NCBI GenBank assembly: GCA_040219575.1
Contig: JAVJSD010000046.1
Coordinates: 56,957-120,956 of the forward strand
Direction: 5' to 3'
Source of the DNA: JAVJSD01 sp040219575
GTDB taxonomy: Bacteria > Planctomycetota > Planctomycetia > Pirellulales > Pirellulaceae
DNA length: 64,000 bases
Part shown: one piece after another, positions 33,692-41,983 of the stretch
Numbering within the stretch: position 1 is the first letter of the stretch
How the letters are laid out: each line of letters begins with the position of its first letter
Position numbers and translations under genes: made by a program
The notes under the pieces: model-generated
What the model saw: the letters and a program-made list of their open reading frames with translations, nothing else
Told to the model about the DNA's origin: nothing
Database searches by the model: none

Positions 33692-33998
33692 GGACGTTCT
33701 CGAATGGACGCTTCCAAGTCGCGATGCAGTCTCGTCGGCCATGGAAACTTTGTCAACGCACGCGGCGGCGGTTATCCTCGTATCTCGCCGCGCACACTTT
33801 CGCCTCCTTCGTTCAACGGCAAGGCGACGGCGCGCGCACGACGCCGCACTAGCTGGAAACGTTGCTGCAACGATCCGCCGACGCCTTCGGCTCGCCGTTA
33901 GACGAGTCGATCGCAAGGGGTGCTTGACATTGAAATTGCAGGCCTCAATAAACGCCGCTAAACGAGATTGACCAACAGAAACTCAGGCGACCTCCAAC
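33692..33998. other. Divergent intergenic region
   Basis: About 300 bases between the epimerase and the alpha/beta hydrolase, read in opposite directions. Frames in it have no recognisable family and no repeat was found; promoters for both genes must be here. Confidence 0.4.
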
Positions 33999-36086
33999 AT
34001 GATACGACGACTCCCATTTGATTCGTTACTCGTCGGCAGCGCCGTTTGGCTGCTTGCGATCGTTCCCGTCCAATCTCTCAGCGGGCAAGAGCGTCTCAAG
34101 GAGCAGTTGCGTGTGCTGCCCAGCACCGAGCAGCCGCGTGGGGAGGGGATGCTTCGCAACTACTATCGCCTGCGCACGCACGAGCAGTTCGATCGCCGGT
34201 TGGAGAAACTCGAAACGCTCACCACGCCGGAGCGTATCGCCGAATATCAGCAGACATTGCGCAAAGAGTTCATCGCCGCCCTGGGAGGATTCCCGGAACG
34301 AACGCCGCTCAACGCGCGCGTCGTCGGCAAGGTCCGCGGCGACGGATTCCATGTCGAGAACGTGATCTATGAAAGCCGGCCGGGCTTCTTCGTCACCGCC
34401 AACCTCTACCTGCCCGAAGGCGAACCGCCGTTTCCCGGCGTCTTGCTCCCCTGCGGGCACACGGCCAACGGCAAGGCGGGCTATCAGCGGCCTGCCATCT
34501 TGCTGGCCAAGAACGGCCTGGCGGTGCTGTGCTTCGACCCGATCGGACAAGGCGAACGCAAGCAGGTGCTGGTGCGCGATGAGAAAAACGGCAAGCCGAC
34601 CGCCCGCTTCCCCGCCACCGGCGAGCACACCATTTGCGGCGTCGCGCCGATCCTGCTGGGTAAGAACGTGGCCACGACGATGATCTGGGACTCGATCCGG
34701 AGCCTCGACTACCTCGCCTCGCGGAAGGAGATCGATCCCAAGCGGCTCGGCTGCACCGGCAACTCCGGCGGCGGCATGATGACCAGTTACCTGATGGCCC
34801 TCGACGAGCGGATCACCGCGGCCGCGCCCGGTTGCTTCATCACCACCTCGCGGCAGAAAAACGAAAGCCCCGGTCCCGGCGATGCGGAGCAGAATATCTA
34901 CGGGCAATACGCCTACGGGCTCGATCACCCCGACTTGTTGATCCTGCATGCTCCGCGGCCCGCGCTGATCTGCTCCGCCACCCGCGATTTCGTGCCGATC
35001 GCGGGCGCCTGGCAGGCGTTCCGGCAGGCCAAGCGAATCTATTCTCGGCAGGGCTACTCCGAACGCATCGACCTGATCGAAACCGATGCAAAACACGGTT
35101 TTTCCAAACAACTCCGCGAGGGCGTGGCCCGCTTCATGCGGCGCTGGCTGCTGGACCAGGACGATGTGGTCGTCGAGTCAGACTTTCCGGTCTTCTCCGA
35201 CGCCGAGTTGCGGTGCACCCCCGACGGTCAAGTGTTGCTGCTCGAGGGCGCCCGCAGCATCTTCGACCTGCATCGCGAGGAGGCGGAGCTGCTCGCGGAG
35301 CGGCGCGCGGAGTCGTGGAAGAAACTCTCCGACGCGGAGCGACGCGCCGCCGTGCGCAACACGATTCAACTTCCACTGCTTAACGAGATTCCTGCTCCGA
35401 AAGTGGAGCGACGCGGCGCGCTCAATCGCCAGGGCTACGAAATCGCGAAGTTGGTGCTCACGCCGGAAAAGGGCATTGTGCTGCCCGCCCTGCGGTTTAC
35501 TCCCGAGAAGGCCAGCGGCAAACGATGCCTCTACCTGCACAGCCGCGGCAAGCATGTCGATGCGGCGCCCGGCGGACCGATCGAGAAGCTGGTGCTGGGC
35601 GGAACGGAAGTGCTGGCGATCGATGTGCGCGGCTTCGGCGAGACCGCCATGCGGCCGTGGCGAACCGGACCGGCGGATTTGACGGGCGAGAACGGCACGG
35701 AAAAGTTCGTGACCTACATGCTCGGCGAATCCCTGGTCGGCCAGCGAGCCCGCGATATCGTGATCGCCGCCCGTTACCTGGCGGAATCCGACGCCGGCGC
35801 CTCGCAACCCGTCGACCTGATCGGCATCGAGGAAGCCGCGATTCCCGCCTTACACGCGGCGGCGGTCGAGCCGCGGCTGTTCGGCGAGGTGCGGCTGGTC
35901 CGCTGCCTCGATTCGTGGGACCGGCTGTTCAACGTGCCGGTCACGCGCCGTCAGTTCGAGAGCACCGTACACGGCGCGCTGCGCATCCACGACCTGCCCG
36001 ATCTCCGCTTGCTCGCTGGCGGCGAAAACGTACAACTCATCGATCCGACCGACGCCGCCGGCGAACCGCTCCGACAGCGAGATTGA
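33999..36086 (+). CDS. Exported tandem alpha/beta hydrolase (acetylxylan esterase-like)
   Basis: A 695-residue protein. MIRRLPFDSLLVGSAVWLLA is a signal peptide. The first alpha/beta-hydrolase domain (about 60-390) shows LYLPEGEPPFPGVLLPCGHT, LCFDPIGQGERKQV and the nucleophile elbow GCTGNSGGGMMTSYL; FVPIAGAW and KHGFSKQLRE supply the likely Asp and His. The second domain (about 480-690) keeps the fold (ALRFTPEKASGKRCLYLHSR, AIDVRGFGETAMRPW) but has GIEEAAIP where a G-x-S-x-G elbow should be, so it looks inactive. It may deacetylate plant or algal polysaccharides in the periplasm. Confidence 0.88.
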   Translation: MIRRLPFDSLLVGSAVWLLAIVPVQSLSGQERLKEQLRVLPSTEQPRGEGMLRNYYRLRTHEQFDRRLEKLETLTTPERIAEYQQTLRKEFIAALGGFPERTPLNARVVGKVRGDGFHVENVIYESRPGFFVTANLYLPEGEPPFPGVLLPCGHTANGKAGYQRPAILLAKNGLAVLCFDPIGQGERKQVLVRDEKNGKPTARFPATGEHTICGVAPILLGKNVATTMIWDSIRSLDYLASRKEIDPKRLGCTGNSGGGMMTSYLMALDERITAAAPGCFITTSRQKNESPGPGDAEQNIYGQYAYGLDHPDLLILHAPRPALICSATRDFVPIAGAWQAFRQAKRIYSRQGYSERIDLIETDAKHGFSKQLREGVARFMRRWLLDQDDVVVESDFPVFSDAELRCTPDGQVLLLEGARSIFDLHREEAELLAERRAESWKKLSDAERRAAVRNTIQLPLLNEIPAPKVERRGALNRQGYEIAKLVLTPEKGIVLPALRFTPEKASGKRCLYLHSRGKHVDAAPGGPIEKLVLGGTEVLAIDVRGFGETAMRPWRTGPADLTGENGTEKFVTYMLGESLVGQRARDIVIAARYLAESDAGASQPVDLIGIEEAAIPALHAAAVEPRLFGEVRLVRCLDSWDRLFNVPVTRRQFESTVHGALRIHDLPDLRLLAGGENVQLIDPTDAAGEPLRQRD

Positions 36087-36263
36087 GTAATACTCGCGCC
36101 CCCGACGAAGATCAGCGAGGCATTGCCGGATGCTGCCTTGCCGTGGCGGCGTCGATGAATCCAGGGGATCTGCGGGGCCTCCGCCCAACTCACGGAGGCG
36201 GGCAAGTCGCCGCCCGGGCGCAGGGCCCGAGTTTTCGTCGCGTTGCCCGCGGCGTCCCGTGTG

Positions 36264-39200
36264 TCAGTCAATCTCCGGCGCCAGCTCGGCGTCCGCCGCG
36301 CCGGCCCAAGCGCGACTCACATCTTCGGCCACGTCGTCCAGCGACGATTCCAGACGCCAGGCGGCGACGGAGTCTCCGGCGTCCAGGTTCTCCGCCGGCG
36401 ACTGCGTTTTCGTCCGATCGATTGTGGGAGGGAGAATCGCTTCTTGTGCGGATCTCTCGACCCGTCGTGCGGCGGCTGGTTTTCCAGTTGGATGCATTTC
36501 CAGCGGCGGCAAGCGAGTCGACGACGGCCCGCCGAGGGGCGTCGATGACGCGGACGGCGGCGTGTCGACAAGCAGCGCCCGCCCGCTCGATTCCGTCGTG
36601 GCGACGCCGGGCGACGAGGCGATCAGATGCTCTCCTTCGGCGGCGGCCTGCCCACGCAGGTGCGCGATGATGGTGAGGATGTCCTGGAAGTTGACGTTGT
36701 AGTTCCCGTCGACATCGGAATACGGCGCCGATCCCGGGCCCGCCTGCACCTCGTAAAGGCCGTTTAAGCGGAGGTCGGCGATGATCGCCAGGATATCGAA
36801 GAAATCGACGTCCTCGTTCCCATCCACATTGTGGCGATTGGCTGAATTCGTCGCCGGGCTGGGGGCCAGGATCTCAATCGCGTAGTCCTCGACCTCGCCG
36901 TCGTCCGCCGGGCCGGAGAAGCTCAAGCCGGCCTCCGTGCTGACACGGAAGCGAGCGAACGTGTCGCCCGTGAATCCGGCGCCCGGCATCGTGAGGCTCG
37001 CGATTACGACTCCATTGTCGAGATTCTCAAAGGCGCCCGTTCCATCGGCGATCTGCTCGCCGGCGTCGTCGAAGTCGTCGTCTCCATTGAAGTCGATCCA
37101 GCCGTAGAGCCGGGCGTCGCCCGCACTGCCGTTGATGGTGACGGCGATGATGGGGAGTCCGCCGAGCGCTAAAGCGGGAATGCTCACGCCGTCTTCGTCG
37201 GCGCCGTCGCCGTGGCCGTCGAGCGGGGCGACCGCATCCGTCTCGCCGTCTCGCTGCGCCCCCAAACGCACGCCGGTGTTGGCATGCCGGGCGCCATCCG
37301 CCGCCAGCGTCGTTTGATAGCTGTCGGGAGCGTCGCCGAAATCGGTGAAGTTGGTGAAGGAGACGCTCGCCTCGACGGCGAACGCGCCGCCGGCCAGCGA
37401 GGCGTCGATCGCCTGCACGCTCCAATACAGCGTTTGCCCAGGCAAGAGGCCTGCGAGCGTGTACGAGGCGCCTTGCACGAGACCGCGCTCGGCGATCTTC
37501 CGCAGACCATCGGTCTGGGAAAACCCGTCGCCCGCCTGAAACGCCATCGAGGCGACTATCTCACCGCCGCCGGGCGTCGTGCCGACTCGGAGGTTGTAGG
37601 TCAGGCCGGTGCTCGGCGTGCTGTCGTCGGTGGGCGCGGCCCAGGAAAGCGTGACGGACGTGCCGCTGTTGATGGTGCTCGCCAGGCCGCTGGGCGCCGC
37701 CGGCGGGGCGTTGGCCGTGGCCGCGTTGTTCCGGTATACCTTCGCGACCCCGTCGTCGCTGTCGTATCCGGTGAGGAGGATGTCGAGATCGCCATCGTTG
37801 TCGTAGTCCCCCCACGTCACCGAACTGAAACCGACACCGGTAAGTCCGGCCGAGATGTCGCTGAAGGCGCCGCTGGTGTTCTGATAGACCCGGGCGATGT
37901 AGTTGCTGCCGCTGTCGATTCCGGTGAGCAGGATGTCGAGATCGCCGTCGTTGTCAAAATCCCCCCACGCCGCCGAGCTGAAATCGACGCCGACCAGACC
38001 GGCCGAGATGTCGCTGAACGTGCCGCTGGTGTTTTGGTAAACACGTGCGACGTAGTTGCCGCTGCCGACGTATCCAGTAAGCAGGATGTCGAGATCACCG
38101 TCGTTGTCGTAATCTCCCCACGCCACCGAACTGAGATAGACCTCGGGGAGGCCGGCTGCAATGTCGCTAAACGTGCCGCCGGTGTTCTGGTAGACCCGCG
38201 TGACGATGTTGTTGCCGTCGTATCCCGTGAGGAGGATATCGAGATCGCCGTCGTTGTCGTAATCCCCCCAGGCTGCCTCGCCGTCATCGACTCCGATCAG
38301 ACCGGCCGAGATATCGCTGAACGTGCCGTCGGTGTTCTCGTAGACCCTTGAGATGCGGCCCACGCTGCCGCTGGCATTTCCCGTGAGGAGGATGTCGAGA
38401 TCGCCGTCGTTGTCGTAATCCCCCCACGCCACCGAGCCAAAACCGACGCCGGTCAAGCCGGCCGAAATGTCGCTGAACGTGCCGTCGGTGTTCTGGTAGA
38501 CCTGCGAGAAGCGGCCCACGCTTCCAAGTCCGGTGAGGAGGATGTCGAGATCGCCGTCGTTGTCGTAATCTCCCCACGCCACCGAGCCGAAACCAACGCC
38601 GGTCAGGCCGGCCAAGATGTCGCTGAACGTGCCGTTGGTGTTCTGGTAGACGCGCGAGATGCGGCCCGCACCGCCGTTCGCAACACCGGTGAGCAGGATG
38701 TCGAGATCGCCATCGTTGTCGTAGTCGCCCCAGGCCGCAGACGCGCTATCGACGCCGGTCAGGCCGAGGCCGTGCAATTCAGTGAAGGGCGTCTGCGGGG
38801 TGGTGAAATTCACTTCGCCGGCGAACGCGCCGCCGGCCAGCGTCGTGTCGATCGCCTGCACGCTCCAGTAGAACGTTTGGCCGGGAGCGAGCCCTGCGAG
38901 CGTGTAGGACGTGCCTTGCACGAGGCCGCGCGCGGCGATCTTCCGCAGACCGTCGGTTTGCAAAAAGCCATCGCCCGTTTGAAACGCCATCGGGGCGACG
39001 ATGTCGCTCCCTCCGGGCGTCGTGCCGACGCGGAGGTTGTAACTCAAGCCGGCGGCCGGCGTGTTGTCGCCTGCCGGCGCGGTCCAGAAGAGCGTGACCG
39101 ACGTCTCGCTGTTGACCGTACTCAACAGGCCGGTGGGCGCCGTCGGCGGGGCGTTGGGCGTGGCCGCGTTGTTCCGGTAGATCCGCGCGATCGGGTGAGG

Positions 39201-41798
39201 GATGTTTGGGTTGTACTCGCGTCCGGTGAGCAGGATGTCGAGATCGCCGTCGTGGTCGTAGTCTCCCCACGCCACGGAACTGTTCTGCACGCCAGCCAGA
39301 CTCACCGAGATGTCGCTGAAACTGCCGCTGGTGTTTTGGTAAACCCGTGCAATGCGATTGTTAGTGCCGACGTATCCGGTGAGCAGGATGTCGAGATCGC
39401 CGTCGTTGTCGTAATCGCCCCACGCCACGGCGCTGTCATCGACGCCGGTGAGTCCGGCCGAGATGTCGCTGAACGTGCCATTGGTGTTCTGGTAGACGCG
39501 TGAAACGAAGTTGTAGCTGCTGACGTATCCGGTGAGCAGGATGTCGAGATCGCCGTCGTTGTCATAATCTCCCCACGCCACCGAACTGCTACTGACGCCG
39601 ATCAGGCCAGCCGAGATGTCGCTGAACGTGCCGCCGTCGTTCTGGTAGACCCGCGAGACGCGGCCCACGCTGCTGACATATCCGGTGAGCAGGATGTCGA
39701 GATCGCCGTCATTGTCGTAATCTCCCCACGCCGCCGAACTCGATTGCACACCGGTCAGGTTCGCCGAGATGTTGCTGAACGTGCCGCCGATGTTCTGGTA
39801 GACCCGTACGATGGAACTGTAGCCGTTTCCTCCGGTGAGCAGGATGTCGAGATCGCCGTCGTTGTCGTAATCTCCCCACGTTGCCGAGCCCGATCGCACT
39901 CCGAACAGACCAGCCGAGATATCGCTGAACGTGCCGCTGTTGTTCTGGTAGACCCGCGAGATGCCGCCCCCGCCGCTGGCCGTTCCCATGAGCAGGATGT
40001 CGAGATCGCCGTCGTTGTCGTAATCTCCCCACGCCACCGACCCGCCCGTGACACCAACCAGTCCAGCCGAGATGTCGCTGAACGTGCCGCCCGTGTTCTG
40101 GTAGACGCGCGAGATGGCGCCCGTGTAGCTGGCGGATCCGGTGAGCAGGATGTCGAGATCGCCATCGTTGTCGTAATCTCCCCACGCCACGGCGCTGTCC
40201 ATCACTTCGGTCAGGCCGAGGGGGCCGAGGTTGGTCAGCGGCAGCAGCAAAGGGCTGGAGGGGAGCGTGGTGACGTTCGCCTCGCTGGAGAACGCGCCGC
40301 CGGCCAGCGTGCTGTCGATCGCCTGCACGCTCCAGTAGTAGGTCTGTTCGGGGGAGAGCCCTTCGAGCGTATAGGACGTGCCTTGCACCGGACCGCGCAG
40401 AACGATCTTTCGAAGGCCGTCGGGGAGCAAGGGGCGGTCGATCGTCTGAAACGCCATGGTCGAGACGATGTCGCTGTCGCCGGGCGTGGTGCCGACGCGA
40501 AGGTTGTAGGTCAGTCCGGCGGCCGCTGTGCTGTCGTCGGTGGGCGCGGTCCAGGAAAGCGTCACCGAGGTATCGCTGTTGACCGTGCTCACGAGGCCGG
40601 TGGGCGCCGGCGGCGGCGTGTTGGCCGTGGCCGCCGTGTTCTGGTAGATCCGCACGATCGGGTTGGCGCCGTTGTCGTGTCCGGTGAGCAAGATATCGAG
40701 ATCGCCGTCGTTGTCGTAGTCTCCCCACGCCACGGCGCCGTCAACGACGCCGCTCAGGCCGGTTGCAACGTCGCTGAACGCGCCGCTGGTGTTCTGGTAG
40801 ACCCGTGAGATGCCGACGCCGGCGTTTCCCGTAAGCAGGATGTCGAGATCGCCGTCGTTGTCGAAATCCCCCCACGCCGCGGAACCGCTGGAAACGCCGG
40901 TCAGGCCGGCCGTGATGTCGCTGAAAACACCGCCGCCGACGTTTCGGTAGACGTTTGCAACGCGGTTGGCGCCGTCGAATCCTGTGAGCAGGATGTCGAG
41001 AGCGCCGTCGTTGTCGTAGTCGCCCCATGCCGCCGAACCATTCTCGACGCCGATCAGCCCAGCCAATATGTCGCTGAAGACGCCGCCCGTGTTCTGGTAG
41101 ACCCGCGCGATGCGCCCCGCGCCCGAAGATCCCGAGAGCAGGATGTCGAGATCGCCGTCGTTGTCGTAGTCCCCCCACGCCGCGGAGCTGTCAGCCACGC
41201 CGGCCAAGCCAGCCGTGATGTCGCTGAACCCGCTGCCGGTGTTCCGGTAGACCTTTGTAACGGGGTTGGAACCGTTGTCTCTTCCTGTGAGCAGAATATC
41301 GAGATCGCCGTCGTTGTCGTAATCTCCCCACGCCGCGGCGCCGTTATCGACGCCGGTCAAGCCGGCGAAGATGTCGCTGAAGTTGCCGCTGCCGAAGTTC
41401 CGGTAGACTTTCGTGACGCGGTTGGTTCCGTCAAATCCTGTAAGCAGAATGTCGAGATCGGTGTCGTTGTCGAAATCTCCCCATGCCACCGAGCCGTCGC
41501 TGACGCCGGTCAGGCCGGCCGCAATGTCGCTGAAGCTGCCGCCGACGTTCCGGTAAATCCGCGCGATGCGGCCCCCGCCGCTGACCGATCCCGTCAGCAA
41601 AACGTCGAGATCGCCGTCAAGGTTGTAATCCCCCCACGCCACCGAGCTATCGGTCACGCCGGTCAGCCCGAGGGCCCCCAGGTCGGTGAACTCGCCGGCC
41701 AGTACGATTCGGACCTCGAGCGATTCGAGCTGCAGCCGCCGGGCTGAGGAGACGCGGTGCTGGCGCACACGACGACGAGGTTTGCGACGATGCGACAT
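36264..41798 (-). CDS. Giant FG-GAP/VCBS-type repeat protein with FnIII, GEVED and dockerin
   Basis: A 1844-residue exported protein. The N-terminus MSHRRKPRRRVRQHRVSSAR then LQLESLEVRIVLA is a LEPR-XLL-like planctomycete export signal. Three blocks of seven repeats follow (about 36-386, 531-877, 1011-1354), each unit about 50 residues with the core AWGDYDNDGDLDILLTG, a calcium-binding D-x-D-x-D-G motif, then RVYQNTGGTFSDISAGLTGV. Each block is followed by an FnIII-like module (SVTLSWTAP, then YYWSVQAID). After that come a GEVED-type domain (DFGDAPDSYQ to EVEDYAIEI, about 1486-1637), dockerin-like repeats (DGNEDVDFFDILAII, DVDGNYNVNFQDILTII, about 1645-1712) and a low-complexity tail. Seven units suggest seven-bladed propellers. 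Confidence 0.93.
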   Translation of the reverse strand: MSHRRKPRRRVRQHRVSSARRLQLESLEVRIVLAGEFTDLGALGLTGVTDSSVAWGDYNLDGDLDVLLTGSVSGGGRIARIYRNVGGSFSDIAAGLTGVSDGSVAWGDFDNDTDLDILLTGFDGTNRVTKVYRNFGSGNFSDIFAGLTGVDNGAAAWGDYDNDGDLDILLTGRDNGSNPVTKVYRNTGSGFSDITAGLAGVADSSAAWGDYDNDGDLDILLSGSSGAGRIARVYQNTGGVFSDILAGLIGVENGSAAWGDYDNDGALDILLTGFDGANRVANVYRNVGGGVFSDITAGLTGVSSGSAAWGDFDNDGDLDILLTGNAGVGISRVYQNTSGAFSDVATGLSGVVDGAVAWGDYDNDGDLDILLTGHDNGANPIVRIYQNTAATANTPPPAPTGLVSTVNSDTSVTLSWTAPTDDSTAAAGLTYNLRVGTTPGDSDIVSTMAFQTIDRPLLPDGLRKIVLRGPVQGTSYTLEGLSPEQTYYWSVQAIDSTLAGGAFSSEANVTTLPSSPLLLPLTNLGPLGLTEVMDSAVAWGDYDNDGDLDILLTGSASYTGAISRVYQNTGGTFSDISAGLVGVTGGSVAWGDYDNDGDLDILLMGTASGGGGISRVYQNNSGTFSDISAGLFGVRSGSATWGDYDNDGDLDILLTGGNGYSSIVRVYQNIGGTFSNISANLTGVQSSSAAWGDYDNDGDLDILLTGYVSSVGRVSRVYQNDGGTFSDISAGLIGVSSSSVAWGDYDNDGDLDILLTGYVSSYNFVSRVYQNTNGTFSDISAGLTGVDDSAVAWGDYDNDGDLDILLTGYVGTNNRIARVYQNTSGSFSDISVSLAGVQNSSVAWGDYDHDGDLDILLTGREYNPNIPHPIARIYRNNAATPNAPPTAPTGLLSTVNSETSVTLFWTAPAGDNTPAAGLSYNLRVGTTPGGSDIVAPMAFQTGDGFLQTDGLRKIAARGLVQGTSYTLAGLAPGQTFYWSVQAIDTTLAGGAFAGEVNFTTPQTPFTELHGLGLTGVDSASAAWGDYDNDGDLDILLTGVANGGAGRISRVYQNTNGTFSDILAGLTGVGFGSVAWGDYDNDGDLDILLTGLGSVGRFSQVYQNTDGTFSDISAGLTGVGFGSVAWGDYDNDGDLDILLTGNASGSVGRISRVYENTDGTFSDISAGLIGVDDGEAAWGDYDNDGDLDILLTGYDGNNIVTRVYQNTGGTFSDIAAGLPEVYLSSVAWGDYDNDGDLDILLTGYVGSGNYVARVYQNTSGTFSDISAGLVGVDFSSAAWGDFDNDGDLDILLTGIDSGSNYIARVYQNTSGAFSDISAGLTGVGFSSVTWGDYDNDGDLDILLTGYDSDDGVAKVYRNNAATANAPPAAPSGLASTINSGTSVTLSWAAPTDDSTPSTGLTYNLRVGTTPGGGEIVASMAFQAGDGFSQTDGLRKIAERGLVQGASYTLAGLLPGQTLYWSVQAIDASLAGGAFAVEASVSFTNFTDFGDAPDSYQTTLAADGARHANTGVRLGAQRDGETDAVAPLDGHGDGADEDGVSIPALALGGLPIIAVTINGSAGDARLYGWIDFNGDDDFDDAGEQIADGTGAFENLDNGVVIASLTMPGAGFTGDTFARFRVSTEAGLSFSGPADDGEVEDYAIEILAPSPATNSANRHNVDGNEDVDFFDILAIIADLRLNGLYEVQAGPGSAPYSDVDGNYNVNFQDILTIIAHLRGQAAAEGEHLIASSPGVATTESSGRALLVDTPPSASSTPLGGPSSTRLPPLEMHPTGKPAAARRVERSAQEAILPPTIDRTKTQSPAENLDAGDSVAAWRLESSLDDVAEDVSRAWAGAADAELAPEID
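37735..41690. repeat. Tandem coding repeats of about 150 bp, 21 units in three blocks
   Basis: Units of about 150 bases share near-identical stretches such as GTCGAGATCGCCGTCGTTGT. Three sets of seven are separated by FnIII-coding spacers near 38780-39160 and 40250-40635. Neighbouring units are similar enough for recombination to change their number. Confidence 0.9.
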
Positions 41799-41983
41799 GG
41801 AGCGCGCTCTTGAAAAAACGCCGATCGGAGGTTGTCGTGCTGATGCGCCAGGGAGGCTGCATTCCAAACTTGATTGAAGATAGTTGTAGGCTCTGAGAAT
41901 TGCGACGGGGAACGAGGCCCAGAAACGGGAATAATTCCTAATCGCCGGCCGCCGTAGGCGGCTCCTCGCCAGCCGCAGAAGGG

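Noticed and set aside
37735..41690. Regular about 150-bp repeats considered as CRISPR or satellite DNA
   Set aside because: Repeats are continuous coding sequence with a conserved protein motif and no unique spacers.
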